Source: Clostridia bacterium
GTDB taxonomy: Bacteria > Bacillota > Clostridia > Oscillospirales > Acutalibacteraceae
Assembly (NCBI GenBank): GCA_017534365.1
Contig: JAFWCS010000436.1
Location: forward strand, 1 to 11,125
Length of the DNA: 11,125 bases
Direction of reading: 5' to 3'
The stretch's first letter is position 1; every line of letters starts with the position of its first letter. Shown piece after piece: positions 1 to 7,042 of the stretch. The notes under the pieces are model-generated. The model was not told the origin of the DNA. It ran no database searches and worked only from the letters and a program-made list of their open reading frames with translations. Made by a program: the position numbers and the translations under genes.

Positions 1-13
1 GATCTGCGCCCTG

Positions 14-20
14 AAGGAGG
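14..20 (+). promoter_or_regulatory. Ribosome binding site of the large secreted protein
   Basis: AAGGAGG lies 8 bases ahead of the ATG at 29. It is a near-perfect Shine-Dalgarno sequence and fixes the start of the first gene. The promoter lies outside the window. Confidence 0.85.
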
Positions 21-28
21 TTTTTATC

Positions 29-2971
29 ATGAAACGCAGCCTTTCCCTGATCGCGCGGCGTGCTGCCGCGGTTCTGCTGGCGGCTCTGCTGACCGTGTCG
101 GCGGTGGCCGTCGGGCTGACGCCGAAAGCGTCCGCAGTCGCCTACGACAACAGCAACCGGTTCTATGTCACCGTTTACTGGCGGGTCGACAATGACAACA
201 GCAATGAAAACAACCGCATTGCGATCAATTATTTTCAGACCGTCAATCCTTCCTCCTCCGAGTCCTGCTATAGCAGCACCGGCACCGTGACGGTCGAGCG
301 GGCCGCAGCCAGCAACGGCGCGCATTCACAGACCTTTGAACTGCCCGGTCCGCCTTCATCCATCGATTATAAATGCTGGGGAAAAACGGCAGATGTTTCC
401 AAATGGTATCTGACCAAAGTGACGGTCGCGCCGATCGATCCCGTGACAGGCGCGGGCGAAACCGTTACCTATTGGGAAGGCAGCGTCGGCCTTGAAATGA
501 AGCAGGTCGGCGGCAACTCGAACAGCCACGTCCTTTACTTCAAGGGAAACGTTTCCGACGTGATTACCCGATGGGAAAACGATATGGGCGCCGCGAAAGA
601 GGCGTACACAACGAGCACCTATAGTAACTTCAAGCCGGTCCAGACCAGCGCGACAGAGCCGGGAGGCGACAGCGTGATCTATGTCCCCACCGACGGCGGT
701 ACCAGAACCGTAACGTTCTCTCCCTCTGTGCTTTGCGACCAATACGGCGCATCGTGGCCCTGTCAGGAACGATTTGCATCCATTATACAAAGTAACGGCG
801 ACGTCCGGATCATCGACCTGAACACCATCGAAGTGCTCCCGACCGCGAATTCACGCAACGATTACAACCTGACCTATAAACAGCGTTTTTCAGGAACAGA
901 TGTGAGCGGACTCAAGACGCTGACCTTCAAAACCTTTGATTACAACGTCACCTTCAAAAACTGGGACGGCACGGTTCTGAAAACGCAGACGGTCGATTAC
1001 GACGCCAGCGCAACGCCGCCGACGGCGACCAGACCGTCCACGGACACGGAGGTTTTCACCTTCAGCGGCTGGACGGGCGATTCCTATCGGTCGATCAGGG
1101 ACGGGGCGCAGAACCGCACCGTCACGGCGAATTATACGTCAGCCGCCCGCACCTATACGATCACCTGGCTTGACGGCGACGGCAGCACGCTGAAAACCGA
1201 GCAGTATGAATACAATCAGACGCCCGCCTACGACGGCACGATGCCGACCAAGGCCGCCACGGAGCAGTACGTTTACACCTTCAGCGGCTGGTCGCCTGCC
1301 ATCGGCCCCGTGACGGAGGATCAGACCTATACCCCCGTCTTCAGCAGCACGGAAAAATACCTGATCACCTGGAAAAACGACGACGGCACGACGCTGAGAA
1401 CCGAGCGGATTCTTGCGGGCCAGACGCCGTCCTACGGCACTGCGCCGACGAAGGCTGCAGACGAAAAATACAGCTATACCTTCCGCGGCTGGAACCCGGC
1501 CGTCGCGCCCGCCGCAGCGGACGCCGTCTACACGGCCACCTATACGAGAACGCCGCTGGCGTCGCATTTCGCGGCAAACGGCAACACTTACACGATCCGC
1601 GACAAGACCGGCTGGGAGATCTTCTGCGAGCTTGTGCAGGATGACGCTTACAACGGCTTTGCCGGCAAGACCGTTTCCCTTGATGCTTCGATCACCGGCG
1701 CCGCCACGACCGCCGGCACCCGTCAAAAGCCCTTCAAAGGCGCCTTCGTGGGCAACGGCAACACGCTGAACGTCAACCTTGCTGACACGGCCAATCAGGG
1801 CACCGCGCCCTTCCGCGCGATCGGCAGCGGCGCAACGATCAGCGACCTGACCGTCACCGGCACGGTGGCGGGCGGGCTGCACGCGGCCGGCCTGGTCGGC
1901 TTCTCGGAAGCCACCGCCGCGGGGCAGACCAACCGCATTGACAACTGCACCGTCAGCGCCGCAGTGAGCAACACGGCAACGAGCGGCAACCGCCACATCG
2001 GCGGCGTCGTCGGCCACGGCCTCTCGAACGCGCTCGAAATCAGCAACACCGTCTTTGACGGCACGATGTCAAACACCGGCAGCTATGCCGGCGGCCTGCT
2101 CGGCTGGTGCGACGGCGGCGCATCGCTGACGCTTGACAGCTGCATCTCCGCCGGCACCTATTCCGGAAGCGGTCAGTTCCATCCCGTTGCCGTGCGCTAC
2201 AACAACGCGAATATCGGCACGCCGACCGTCAACGAAGTCTATTATACGGCTGCGCCGACGCTGACCAACGCCGCCAACATCGCGGCGACGGGCGCGCAGG
2301 CGTCCGAAACGCTGCAGAGCGGCTTCACCACGCCTTACACGCTCCGCGGCAAAACGATCTATACCGCAAGCCCGATCTTCATCGGCGCGCATTCGCTGAC
2401 GCTGAACGGCGATATCGGCGTGAACTTCTACGCGGACATTCCACGCGTGACGGAAGACGCCTATGCGGCATTCACCGTGAACGGCGAGACCGTGACCGTG
2501 CCGATCGACCTGAACAGCTTCACGGTGCTGAACGGCATCACGCTCTACAGATTCAGCTGCAACGTTGCCGCCGCGCAGATCGACACCGAAATCACCGGCA
2601 GGATCGTCAACGGCCAGGACAGCAGCGACGCGTTCACCTATTCCGTGCAGACGTATCTGACCGAAGCGCAGACGACCATGGCAGACAAGGCCGCCTTCAT
2701 GGCGCTGGCCGGCAGTCTGGCCACTTACGGCTATTACGCGAACGCGCTGTTCGGCCTGGATCCGGATTTCGCGCAGCACGCGCTGTTTGACGACAGCGGC
2801 TTTGCCGCGGTGACCGCAGCGTCGCTCGCTGGCAAGGAAGCGCAGATCGAGGATACCGAAAACGGCGTCCGATACTACGGCTCCAGCCTGGTGCTCCGCA
2901 CCGAAACGGCGATCCGGCATTATTTAGGCTGCCCGCGGGCAGGTCGATCGACGACTTCACCTTCCTGCTGA
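29..2971 (+). CDS. Large secreted InlB-repeat / GLUG-like repeat protein (frameshifted near its C-terminus)
   Basis: This is an exported surface or extracellular protein of unknown ligand. Residues 1-36 form a signal peptide: KR-rich start, hydrophobic core, and a likely cleavage after ASA at about residue 36. Residues 37-300 are an uncharacterised, Tyr/Thr/Asn-rich, probably beta-rich region. Residues 305-506 hold three InlB-like (Listeria-Bacteroides type) repeats, each with a W-x-D/N-x-DG...FSGW pattern. Residues about 515-715 are Gly/Thr-rich with GLUG-like motifs (HAAGLVG, IGGVVG, YAGGLLG), expected to form a beta-helix-like stack. From about residue 784 a module starting SLTLNGDIGVNFY begins; similar modules occur at the ends of many Clostridial exported proteins. 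The frame ends at 2971 with an unrelated tail (about GCPRAGRSTTSPSC) because one base is missing near 2923-2925. Restoring it gives 1079 residues ending at 3267. No LPXTG motif or C-terminal membrane segment is seen, so cell-wall anchoring by sortase is unlikely. The role may be adhesion or glycan/protein binding (inference). Confidence 0.85.
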   Translation: MKRSLSLIARRAAAVLLAALLTVSAVAVGLTPKASAVAYDNSNRFYVTVYWRVDNDNSNENNRIAINYFQTVNPSSSESCYSSTGTVTVERAAASNGAHSQTFELPGPPSSIDYKCWGKTADVSKWYLTKVTVAPIDPVTGAGETVTYWEGSVGLEMKQVGGNSNSHVLYFKGNVSDVITRWENDMGAAKEAYTTSTYSNFKPVQTSATEPGGDSVIYVPTDGGTRTVTFSPSVLCDQYGASWPCQERFASIIQSNGDVRIIDLNTIEVLPTANSRNDYNLTYKQRFSGTDVSGLKTLTFKTFDYNVTFKNWDGTVLKTQTVDYDASATPPTATRPSTDTEVFTFSGWTGDSYRSIRDGAQNRTVTANYTSAARTYTITWLDGDGSTLKTEQYEYNQTPAYDGTMPTKAATEQYVYTFSGWSPAIGPVTEDQTYTPVFSSTEKYLITWKNDDGTTLRTERILAGQTPSYGTAPTKAADEKYSYTFRGWNPAVAPAAADAVYTATYTRTPLASHFAANGNTYTIRDKTGWEIFCELVQDDAYNGFAGKTVSLDASITGAATTAGTRQKPFKGAFVGNGNTLNVNLADTANQGTAPFRAIGSGATISDLTVTGTVAGGLHAAGLVGFSEATAAGQTNRIDNCTVSAAVSNTATSGNRHIGGVVGHGLSNALEISNTVFDGTMSNTGSYAGGLLGWCDGGASLTLDSCISAGTYSGSGQFHPVAVRYNNANIGTPTVNEVYYTAAPTLTNAANIAATGAQASETLQSGFTTPYTLRGKTIYTASPIFIGAHSLTLNGDIGVNFYADIPRVTEDAYAAFTVNGETVTVPIDLNSFTVLNGITLYRFSCNVAAAQIDTEITGRIVNGQDSSDAFTYSVQTYLTEAQTTMADKAAFMALAGSLATYGYYANALFGLDPDFAQHALFDDSGFAAVTAASLAGKEAQIEDTENGVRYYGSSLVLRTETAIRHYLGCPRAGRSTTSPSC
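941..1138 (+). repeat. InlB-like repeat 1 (protein repeat)
   Basis: Encodes residues 305-370 of the large secreted protein. The unit begins YNVTFKNWDGT, carries FTFSGW in the middle and ends VTANYT. It is the most divergent copy, with a longer second half than the other two. Confidence 0.75.
1154..1348 (+). repeat. InlB-like repeat 2 (protein repeat)
   Basis: Encodes residues 376-440. It begins YTITWLDGDGSTLKTE, has YTFSGWSP in the middle and ends YTPVFSS. It is closely related to repeat 3 in spacing and residues (TPAYDGTMPTKAA versus TPSYGTAPTKAA). Confidence 0.8.
1358..1546 (+). repeat. InlB-like repeat 3 (protein repeat)
   Basis: Encodes residues 444-506. It begins YLITWKNDDGTTLRTE, has YTFRGWNP in the middle and ends YTATYT. 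Tandem units of about 65 residues with the W-x-N/D-x-DG and F-x-GW signatures match the known InlB B-repeat pattern. Confidence 0.8.
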
Positions 2972-3267
2972 ACGGGGACGGAGCGCCCGCTGCGCTCACG
3001 CCCAAGGCAAACGGCGGCTATTACTATGTGGAGATCCCGGATATCGCCTCCGGCAAGCTCGGCACGGCCTATACCGTGACCGTTGCCGACAGCGCGGGCG
3101 AAACGGTCAACACCTGGCAATACTCCGCGCTGAGCTACGTTTTCCGCGTGCTGACCAAGGCCGAAGCCGGCGATCCGTCCGTCAGCAATGCGCTGGCAGA
3201 CGTTTCCAGGGCACTCACGCTTTATTCCCAGGCAGCGGACGCCTATTTTTCCCAGCCGGACGCATAA
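2923..3267 (+). pseudogene. Out-of-frame C-terminal end of the large secreted protein
   Basis: In the -1 frame from 2923 the sequence reads FRLPAGRSIDDFTFLLNG... without a stop until TAA at 3265-3267. It continues the C-terminal Clostridial module begun in the upstream frame: a YYYVEIPDI strand, a YTVTVAD strand, then a helical SALSYVFRVL...ALTLYSQAADAYF end. Upstream residues ending IRHY join naturally to FRLPAG if TTT is read as TTTT at 2923-2925. An ATG at 3028 is in this frame, but it has no ribosome binding site and would start inside a beta strand, so a separate 79-residue gene is unlikely. Either the gene is genuinely broken or a base was lost in sequencing or assembly. Codon use and base composition match the upstream part. 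Confidence 0.8.
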
Positions 3268-3352
3268 GCCCTCCGCAACACGAACGTGGCAGCGCATGAT
3301 AACGAGCTGCCTTTGCGTGCCATCGTTTTCAAACGAAAGCGCAATCATATTC

Positions 3353-3387
3353 AAAGCCCGGATCACGCTGCTGTGATCCGGGCTTTT
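3353..3387 (+). terminator. Rho-independent terminator after the secreted protein gene
   Basis: A perfect 14-bp stem (AAAGCCCGGATCAC with GTGATCCGGGCTTT) and a 6-base loop GCTGCT are followed by a T run. It lies about 85 bases after the stop codon at 3267. Few T's follow it on the opposite strand, so it should act mainly rightwards. Confidence 0.9.
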
Positions 3388-3418
3388 CTGCTCAAATTGC
3401 AATCCAGAATGGAAAATG

Positions 3419-3451
3419 AAGTGCGCCACGTCTTTCTCCTGTGACGCACTT
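3419..3451 (-). terminator. Terminator of the leftward four-gene operon
   Basis: An 11-bp inverted repeat (3419-3429 with 3441-3451) has an 11-base loop. As leftward RNA the only imperfect position is a U-G wobble and the stem is followed by UUCAUUUUCC. As rightward RNA the same position is a C-A mismatch. This asymmetry assigns it to the minus strand, about 29 bases after the regulator's stop codon. Confidence 0.75.
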
Positions 3452-3479
3452 TATCAGTTTTTTCACTTCGGCACTTGCA

Positions 3480-4472
3480 TTACAGCCGATACCGTTCCGC
3501 TGCCTGCTGCGCGATACGCAGCAGATCCGCGCGCACACGCGGCGGCGAAAGCACCTCGCACTGCCCTGACAGGCCGAACAGCCAGCCGTAAAACTGATCG
3601 CTGATCTCAACGCGGGCCGTCACAGTAAAGCTCTGCCCGTCCGGCTCCGGCGTAAGCGAAACGTCGCGGCCGAAGGTATCCAGCACCACGCCGATCAGGG
3701 ACGCGTCAAACCGAATGCGCACCAGTTCCTCTTCGCCGGAAAACATGCGGAAGACCCGCTTGCTGTAAGCAGACAGATCGATTGCCGCAAAGGCCTCCTT
3801 GCCCTGCCGCGCCGTTTCCGCCGGATGCAGCTGCACCATTTTATCAACGCGGTAATGCTTCATCCTGCCGGCTTCGGCGTCATAGGCAAGCAGATAATAG
3901 TTTTCATCGTCCCAGAGCAGGCAAAACGGACTGACCTCGTAGATCTTTCCCTCGCGCCGGAACTCCGTTTCTTTCTTCAGGTTATAACGCAAATACCTGA
4001 AGCGGATCGCCCGGTCCTCATTGATCGCATAGCTGATGTGGTCGATGTTGGTAAAGACGTTTTTCTGAGCCGTTTTCACGCGGTTCTGCACCACGACCTG
4101 CCTGTGCAGCTGCGCCGCGTCATACTCATTGGTCAGCGTTTCCAGTTTTTTTATTAAAGCCAGACTCTGCTGTTCGGTCAGAAATTTGCAGCTCTGCACG
4201 GAATCAACCAGCATCTTGATCTCCGGCAGGTCAAAATCGGCGTTCACACAGTAATAGCCGCCGTTTCGGCCTTTGATCAGTTCGATCTCTTCGCCGTACT
4301 GCTGCAGCTGCGCCACATCGTCGTAGATCGATTTGCGCTCCGCGGTAATACCGTTTGCGGCAAGATGCGCCAGGATCTTCTGCACCGGCGCCGGATGCGC
4401 TTCGTTTGTGTGCGTGCGCAGATAATCCCGGATATACAGCAGCTTCAGCTTCTGATTGCTTCCCTTTGACAT
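3480..4472 (-). CDS. WYL-domain helix-turn-helix transcriptional regulator (YafY/DeoR-like)
   Basis: This is a cytoplasmic DNA-binding regulator of 330 residues, the usual length for the family. Residues about 8-75 form a winged helix-turn-helix (KLLYIRDYL..., then ITAERKSIYDDVAQLQQYG as recognition helix, and a GRNGGYY wing). Residues about 140-215 form the WYL domain: IRFRYLRYN corresponds to the WYL strand, followed by YEVSPFCLLWDDENYYLLAY and KHYRVDKM, with the conserved Arg/Tyr/Asp positions of this fold. Residues about 245-330 are the WCX-type C-terminal extension (VRIRFDASL, FYGWLFGLSG). WYL domains sense small ligands or nucleic acids; the effector here is unknown. AAGGGAGA at 4481-4488 lies 8 bases ahead of ATG 4472 and supports the start. 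It is the last gene of the leftward cluster, 32 bases after the Sel1 gene, so it may autoregulate the operon or act elsewhere. Confidence 0.9.
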   Translation of the reverse strand: MSKGSNQKLKLLYIRDYLRTHTNEAHPAPVQKILAHLAANGITAERKSIYDDVAQLQQYGEEIELIKGRNGGYYCVNADFDLPEIKMLVDSVQSCKFLTEQQSLALIKKLETLTNEYDAAQLHRQVVVQNRVKTAQKNVFTNIDHISYAINEDRAIRFRYLRYNLKKETEFRREGKIYEVSPFCLLWDDENYYLLAYDAEAGRMKHYRVDKMVQLHPAETARQGKEAFAAIDLSAYSKRVFRMFSGEEELVRIRFDASLIGVVLDTFGRDVSLTPEPDGQSFTVTARVEISDQFYGWLFGLSGQCEVLSPPRVRADLLRIAQQAAERYRL

Positions 4473-4504
4473 TCCTTGCGTCTCCCTTCAGCATTCCGGC
4501 GTTC

Positions 4505-5320
4505 TCAGTCGAACGACCATTCCTCCTGCGGCAGGTCGCGCTCCAGCGCCTCCCGCGCCTTCTTTTGCCCCTCGATCGCGGAAAGAAGACTCTTTTTATA
4601 CATCACGTCGCCGTTTCTGACCATATCGTACAGAAACGCCTCCGCCTTCTGATAACAAACCAAAGCGGATTTCGCATCGGCCCGCGTTCCCTTGCCGTAA
4701 AGGAACGCGCCTCCCAGACGGAGAAACACCGGTCCTGCCACAACCTTCGCCGCTTCCTCCGTCATGGTTTCCATGCAGCGCTCATAGATGTGAAAGGCTT
4801 CCACCTCATTTTTCGGCACATAATAGCCGTTGGCATACATATCTCCGATTTTATAAAGAGAGATCAGATGCCCGTCAAAAGCGCCGAGCGCAAAATAATG
4901 GAAGGCTTTTTCATAATCAACCGGCATGTTTCTGCCATAGTAATAACAATAGCCGAGATTCTCCTGCGCCTGCCGGCTTCCGTGCTCCGCCGCCAAATGA
5001 TAATAGTGCACCGCGCGCTCAAAGCTCTGTTCGCAGCCGTCGCCGGTATAATACATCGCGCCGAGGTCATTCATCGCGTCGGCGTCTCCCTCCTCGATCA
5101 GCAGCTCCAGCAGTTCCACAATCAGCTCGCAGACGATCTGCGGCAGCGGCTCCATCTCGTGCAATGTTTCGATGATTTCCTTCGGGTCCTCCGTAACGCC
5201 GTCTTCATCGTCCATCAGATCCGCAAGATACTGATAAACGTCAGGAGACACCATGCCGTCCAGCATGGCAAGCGTCTCCTCTATCTTCTTCTCCAGTATC
5301 CACGCGCGTTCTTCGTTCAT
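4505..5320 (-). CDS. Sel1-repeat (TPR-like) protein
   Basis: This is a helical-repeat protein of 271 residues with no signal peptide or membrane segment, likely a cytoplasmic scaffold for protein-protein contacts. Residues 1-75 are acidic and helical. Sel1-like repeats follow at about 80-114 (AMNDLGAMYYTGDG...AVHYYHLAAEHG), 115-150 (AQENLGYCYYYGRN...AFHYFALGAFDG), 151-186 (SLYKIGDMYANGYYV...AFHIYERC) and about 197-230 (FLRLGGAFLYGKGT...ALVCYQKAEA). These carry the L-G-x-x-Y-x-x-G and A-x-x-x-Y/W-x-x-A spacing of the family. I chose the ATG at 5320 because GGGAGGA lies 7 bases ahead of it. The ATG at 5326 directly abuts that site and the one at 5347 precedes it. A longer open frame reaching 5704 would overlap the SWIM gene and is rejected. 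Sel1 proteins occur in many signalling roles and no catalytic residues are seen here. Confidence 0.85.
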   Translation of the reverse strand: MNEERAWILEKKIEETLAMLDGMVSPDVYQYLADLMDDEDGVTEDPKEIIETLHEMEPLPQIVCELIVELLELLIEEGDADAMNDLGAMYYTGDGCEQSFERAVHYYHLAAEHGSRQAQENLGYCYYYGRNMPVDYEKAFHYFALGAFDGHLISLYKIGDMYANGYYVPKNEVEAFHIYERCMETMTEEAAKVVAGPVFLRLGGAFLYGKGTRADAKSALVCYQKAEAFLYDMVRNGDVMYKKSLLSAIEGQKKAREALERDLPQEEWSFD

Positions 5321-5367
5321 TTTCATTCCTCCCGTCAGTTTTATCATAGCATAAGACCGGCGTTCCG

Positions 5368-6210
5368 TCAAGGAACGGCCGGGGCGATTCCTTCCGCCAA
5401 AAGCATAACAGGCGCCTCGCTTCCGGCAGCCATCCGCCAGAAGGCCGCGCGATCGACAGCGGTAAACGACGCGCAATCCTGTGTCATTTCCTGATTGAGC
5501 AGCATTTTGAGCGTCAGCAGCGCGGCACAGGCGTGTCTGCAGAGATACGGCGGCGGATAGACGCAGTCGCAAAACAGATTCGTCACCCTGCCCGTGCCGT
5601 CGTGATAAAGGAAATCCACGCGATGCCAGACGTCCTCCTCCCGAAGGATCGCCGTGCACGCTTCCTGCCGCCGGCTGAAATAGACGACCGCGCCGTCCAG
5701 GCAAAGATGCAGCCCTTCCTTCCCGATCTCCGGATCGGAGATCTCGTCGTTTTCAAAATCCGAAAGCATAGTTTCCCAGCCCGCGCCGCAGACGATCTCG
5801 TCCGGTTCCTCATCGGGATCCGCCGGCGGCGTCACCATTGCGGCAAACCGTTCGGGCGAAAGGTCCGTATCCAGGCTCACCATCTTATCCCGCACGGGAG
5901 AAAACGTGCCGGTCATTCGCATATCCGGTTTGGCAAGCACAATCTCATAGTCGCTCAGATGGATCCGGAATCGCGTGTTGACGTGCGTCACCACGCCGGG
6001 GCGACCGAACAGCTTGCCCGAAACAAACACCCGGTCGCCCGGCGCAAGATCAAATCTGTCGTTATAGTATTGGTATTCCTTTTTGATGCCGTCGAACCGC
6101 ACGAAAACCACGGATTTCACCGGCTCCGCCGGCGCCTGCGCGGGCGGGTTTTCCGGCCTCTGCGGCACGGACAGCACTTCGCTGTCTCTGAAACCGATCA
6201 CGTTTTTCAT
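5368..6210 (-). CDS. SWIM zinc-finger domain protein
   Basis: This is a 280-residue soluble protein. The key feature is C214-D-C216, seven residues, C224-R-H226, which is the CxC...CxH pattern of the SWIM zinc finger. It is followed by a hydrophobic helix (ACAALLTLKMLL), the usual SWIM arrangement for binding DNA or proteins. Residues about 32-95 (SVVFVRFDG...YQYYNDRFDLAPGDRVFVSG...PGVVTHV) look like a small beta-barrel domain; its family is not certain. Residues 110-165 are acidic and probably flexible. There is no helicase or transposase domain such as SWIM is often fused to, so it may work with a partner, perhaps the neighbouring gene products. AAGGAAGGGA (complement of 6219-6228) lies 8 bases ahead of the ATG at 6210. 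It lies 27 bases after the upstream gene and 47 bases before the Sel1 gene, consistent with one transcript. The exact function is unknown. Confidence 0.8.
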   Translation of the reverse strand: MKNVIGFRDSEVLSVPQRPENPPAQAPAEPVKSVVFVRFDGIKKEYQYYNDRFDLAPGDRVFVSGKLFGRPGVVTHVNTRFRIHLSDYEIVLAKPDMRMTGTFSPVRDKMVSLDTDLSPERFAAMVTPPADPDEEPDEIVCGAGWETMLSDFENDEISDPEIGKEGLHLCLDGAVVYFSRRQEACTAILREEDVWHRVDFLYHDGTGRVTNLFCDCVYPPPYLCRHACAALLTLKMLLNQEMTQDCASFTAVDRAAFWRMAAGSEAPVMLLAEGIAPAVP

Positions 6211-6237
6211 TCTGTATGTCCCTTCCTTTCCGTTTTG

Positions 6238-6897
6238 TCAGGCAGTGGCGCGTCTGGCCATCTGCAGCGCGTCAATGGTATCCAGCACACTGCGGATCTT
6301 GGCTCTGCGTTCCCGTTCGCGCTGTTGCTCCTTCATTTTTTTACGCTTCTTTTTACTCATCCCGATCGGCAAAGTGTCCTTCTTAGCCGCATGCTTTTTC
6401 TTCTTTGAAGGCGCAGGCTTCTTCACCGGCTTCTCTTTCGGGGGAAAATACGGATTCTCTCCCCGGAAGCAGTCGTGAAAGTAAATGTACTTCAGTTGCG
6501 AAAGAAGATCCTTCTCCGGACAGCGCTGCAAATGATAGCCTTTGATCGTGCTGAGATGATCGACAGACCGAGATTCCGTATTCCGGTGAAACAGCACCGA
6601 CTGGTTTTCTTTCCCGACGGTCAGCTTCCACGCACCGGTCGGCGTCTGCAGATCGATCGACATTTCATCGATCCGATAGTGAAAGCCGCTGTCCTCACAG
6701 AACCGGTCGAATGACAAGCGGTTACGCGCATACTCTTGCAGGACGGGATTACAGTGCCGGCAGAAGCGACGGCCATTCTGCATTGCTCCGACGATGCTGC
6801 CATAGGCAACCAGATCCCCCTGCGCATGCTTGGCAATGTAATGACAGTCTGCGGTGTGTACAACCTGCGCCGCACTGGTTTTCAAGCCGTATACCAT
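6238..6897 (-). CDS. Putative zinc-binding protein with basic C-terminal tail
   Basis: This 219-residue protein is the first gene of the leftward operon. Residues 13-50 contain H14, C18, H19, H24 and then RRFCRHC with C46 and C49. This spacing recalls the Ada-type / treble-clef metal-binding pattern in which one Cys sits about 28 residues before a CxxC, so a bound zinc is likely. The middle part (about 60-145) has mixed strands and ends YHLQRCPEKDLLSQLKYIYFHD, which resembles the end of conserved hypothetical Firmicute proteins. Residues about 154-205 are extremely rich in Lys and Arg, including the runs KKKKHAAKK and SKKKRKKMKE, suggesting binding to nucleic acid or ribosomes (inference). 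No catalytic motif was found. The ATG at 6897 is preceded by GGAGGAG (complement of 6904-6910) with a good spacing. I do not recognise a named family with confidence. Confidence 0.75.
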   Translation of the reverse strand: MVYGLKTSAAQVVHTADCHYIAKHAQGDLVAYGSIVGAMQNGRRFCRHCNPVLQEYARNRLSFDRFCEDSGFHYRIDEMSIDLQTPTGAWKLTVGKENQSVLFHRNTESRSVDHLSTIKGYHLQRCPEKDLLSQLKYIYFHDCFRGENPYFPPKEKPVKKPAPSKKKKHAAKKDTLPIGMSKKKRKKMKEQQRERERRAKIRSVLDTIDALQMARRATA

Positions 6898-6924
6898 TTT
6901 CTTCTCCTCCGTTCCCGAACAATC

Positions 6925-6930
6925 ATTGTA
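6925..6930 (-). promoter_or_regulatory. Possible -10 element of the leftward operon
   Basis: Read leftwards this is TACAAT, 27 bases ahead of the start codon at 6897. The matching -35 region (about 6948-6953, GGTAAG) is poor, so the assignment is tentative. An activator might be needed. Confidence 0.3.
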
Positions 6931-6960
6931 CCTGACTTTGCCTGTATCTTACCACAGGTT

Positions 6961-6980
6961 CAGTCCGATAGAACGGACTG
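6961..6980. promoter_or_regulatory. Inverted repeat in the divergent control region (possible operator)
   Basis: CAGTCCG and CGGACTG form a perfect 7-bp inverted repeat around the 6-base spacer ATAGAA. It lies between the two divergent genes, upstream of the rightward -35 box, and no T run follows on either strand. An operator is therefore more likely than a terminator. Confidence 0.45.
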
Positions 6981-6990
6981 AAAAGCACCT

Positions 6991-7042
6991 GATAACCGAA
7001 GCTTGAAAAAAGCGGATGGATATGCTATAGTGTTGATAACCG
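6991..7042. promoter_or_regulatory. Direct repeat GATAACCG flanking the peptidase promoter
   Basis: Exact copies of GATAACCG occur at 6991-6998 and 7035-7042, starts 44 bases apart. One lies just ahead of the -35 box and the other over the expected transcription start. Two sites in this arrangement would suit a repressor binding both ends of the promoter (inference). Confidence 0.4.
7003..7031 (+). promoter_or_regulatory. Sigma-A type promoter of the M20 peptidase gene
   Basis: The -35 box is TTGAAA (7003-7008) and the -10 box is TATAGT (7026-7031), separated by exactly 17 bases. Transcription should begin near 7038-7040, leaving a short leader before the ATG at 7072. This also rules out the upstream TTG at 7003 as a start codon. 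Confidence 0.8.

Noticed and set aside
1139..2920. Long minus-strand open frames of 292 and 283 codons
   Set aside because: They lie opposite the large secreted protein gene, have Arg/Ala/Gly-rich low-complexity translations and no domain or ribosome binding site. They are by-products of GC-rich codon use in the real gene.
2918..2926. Programmed -1 frameshift in the secreted protein
   Set aside because: The site T-TAT-TTA lacks the X-XXY-YYZ pattern, and no strong stem-loop or pseudoknot was recognised just downstream. A simple lost T is the easier explanation.
3028..3267. Separate 79-residue gene starting at ATG 3028
   Set aside because: There is no ribosome binding site, and the same frame upstream to 2923 continues the C-terminal module of the secreted protein. 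It is part of the broken gene.
3288..3335. Small inverted repeats GGCAGC/GCTGCC and CGTTT/AAACG before the terminator
   Set aside because: Stems of 5-6 bp with no T run and no clear partner signal. They are likely chance.
4355..5494. 379-codon plus-strand frame
   Set aside because: It is antisense to the Sel1 and regulator genes, rich in Arg/His/Leu, has no recognisable domain and crosses a gene boundary. It is a shadow of the minus-strand genes.
4505..5704. 399-residue version of the Sel1 protein
   Set aside because: The additional N-terminal part overlaps the SWIM gene and reads as low-complexity Arg/Gly/Ser. The ATG at 5320 has a good ribosome binding site.
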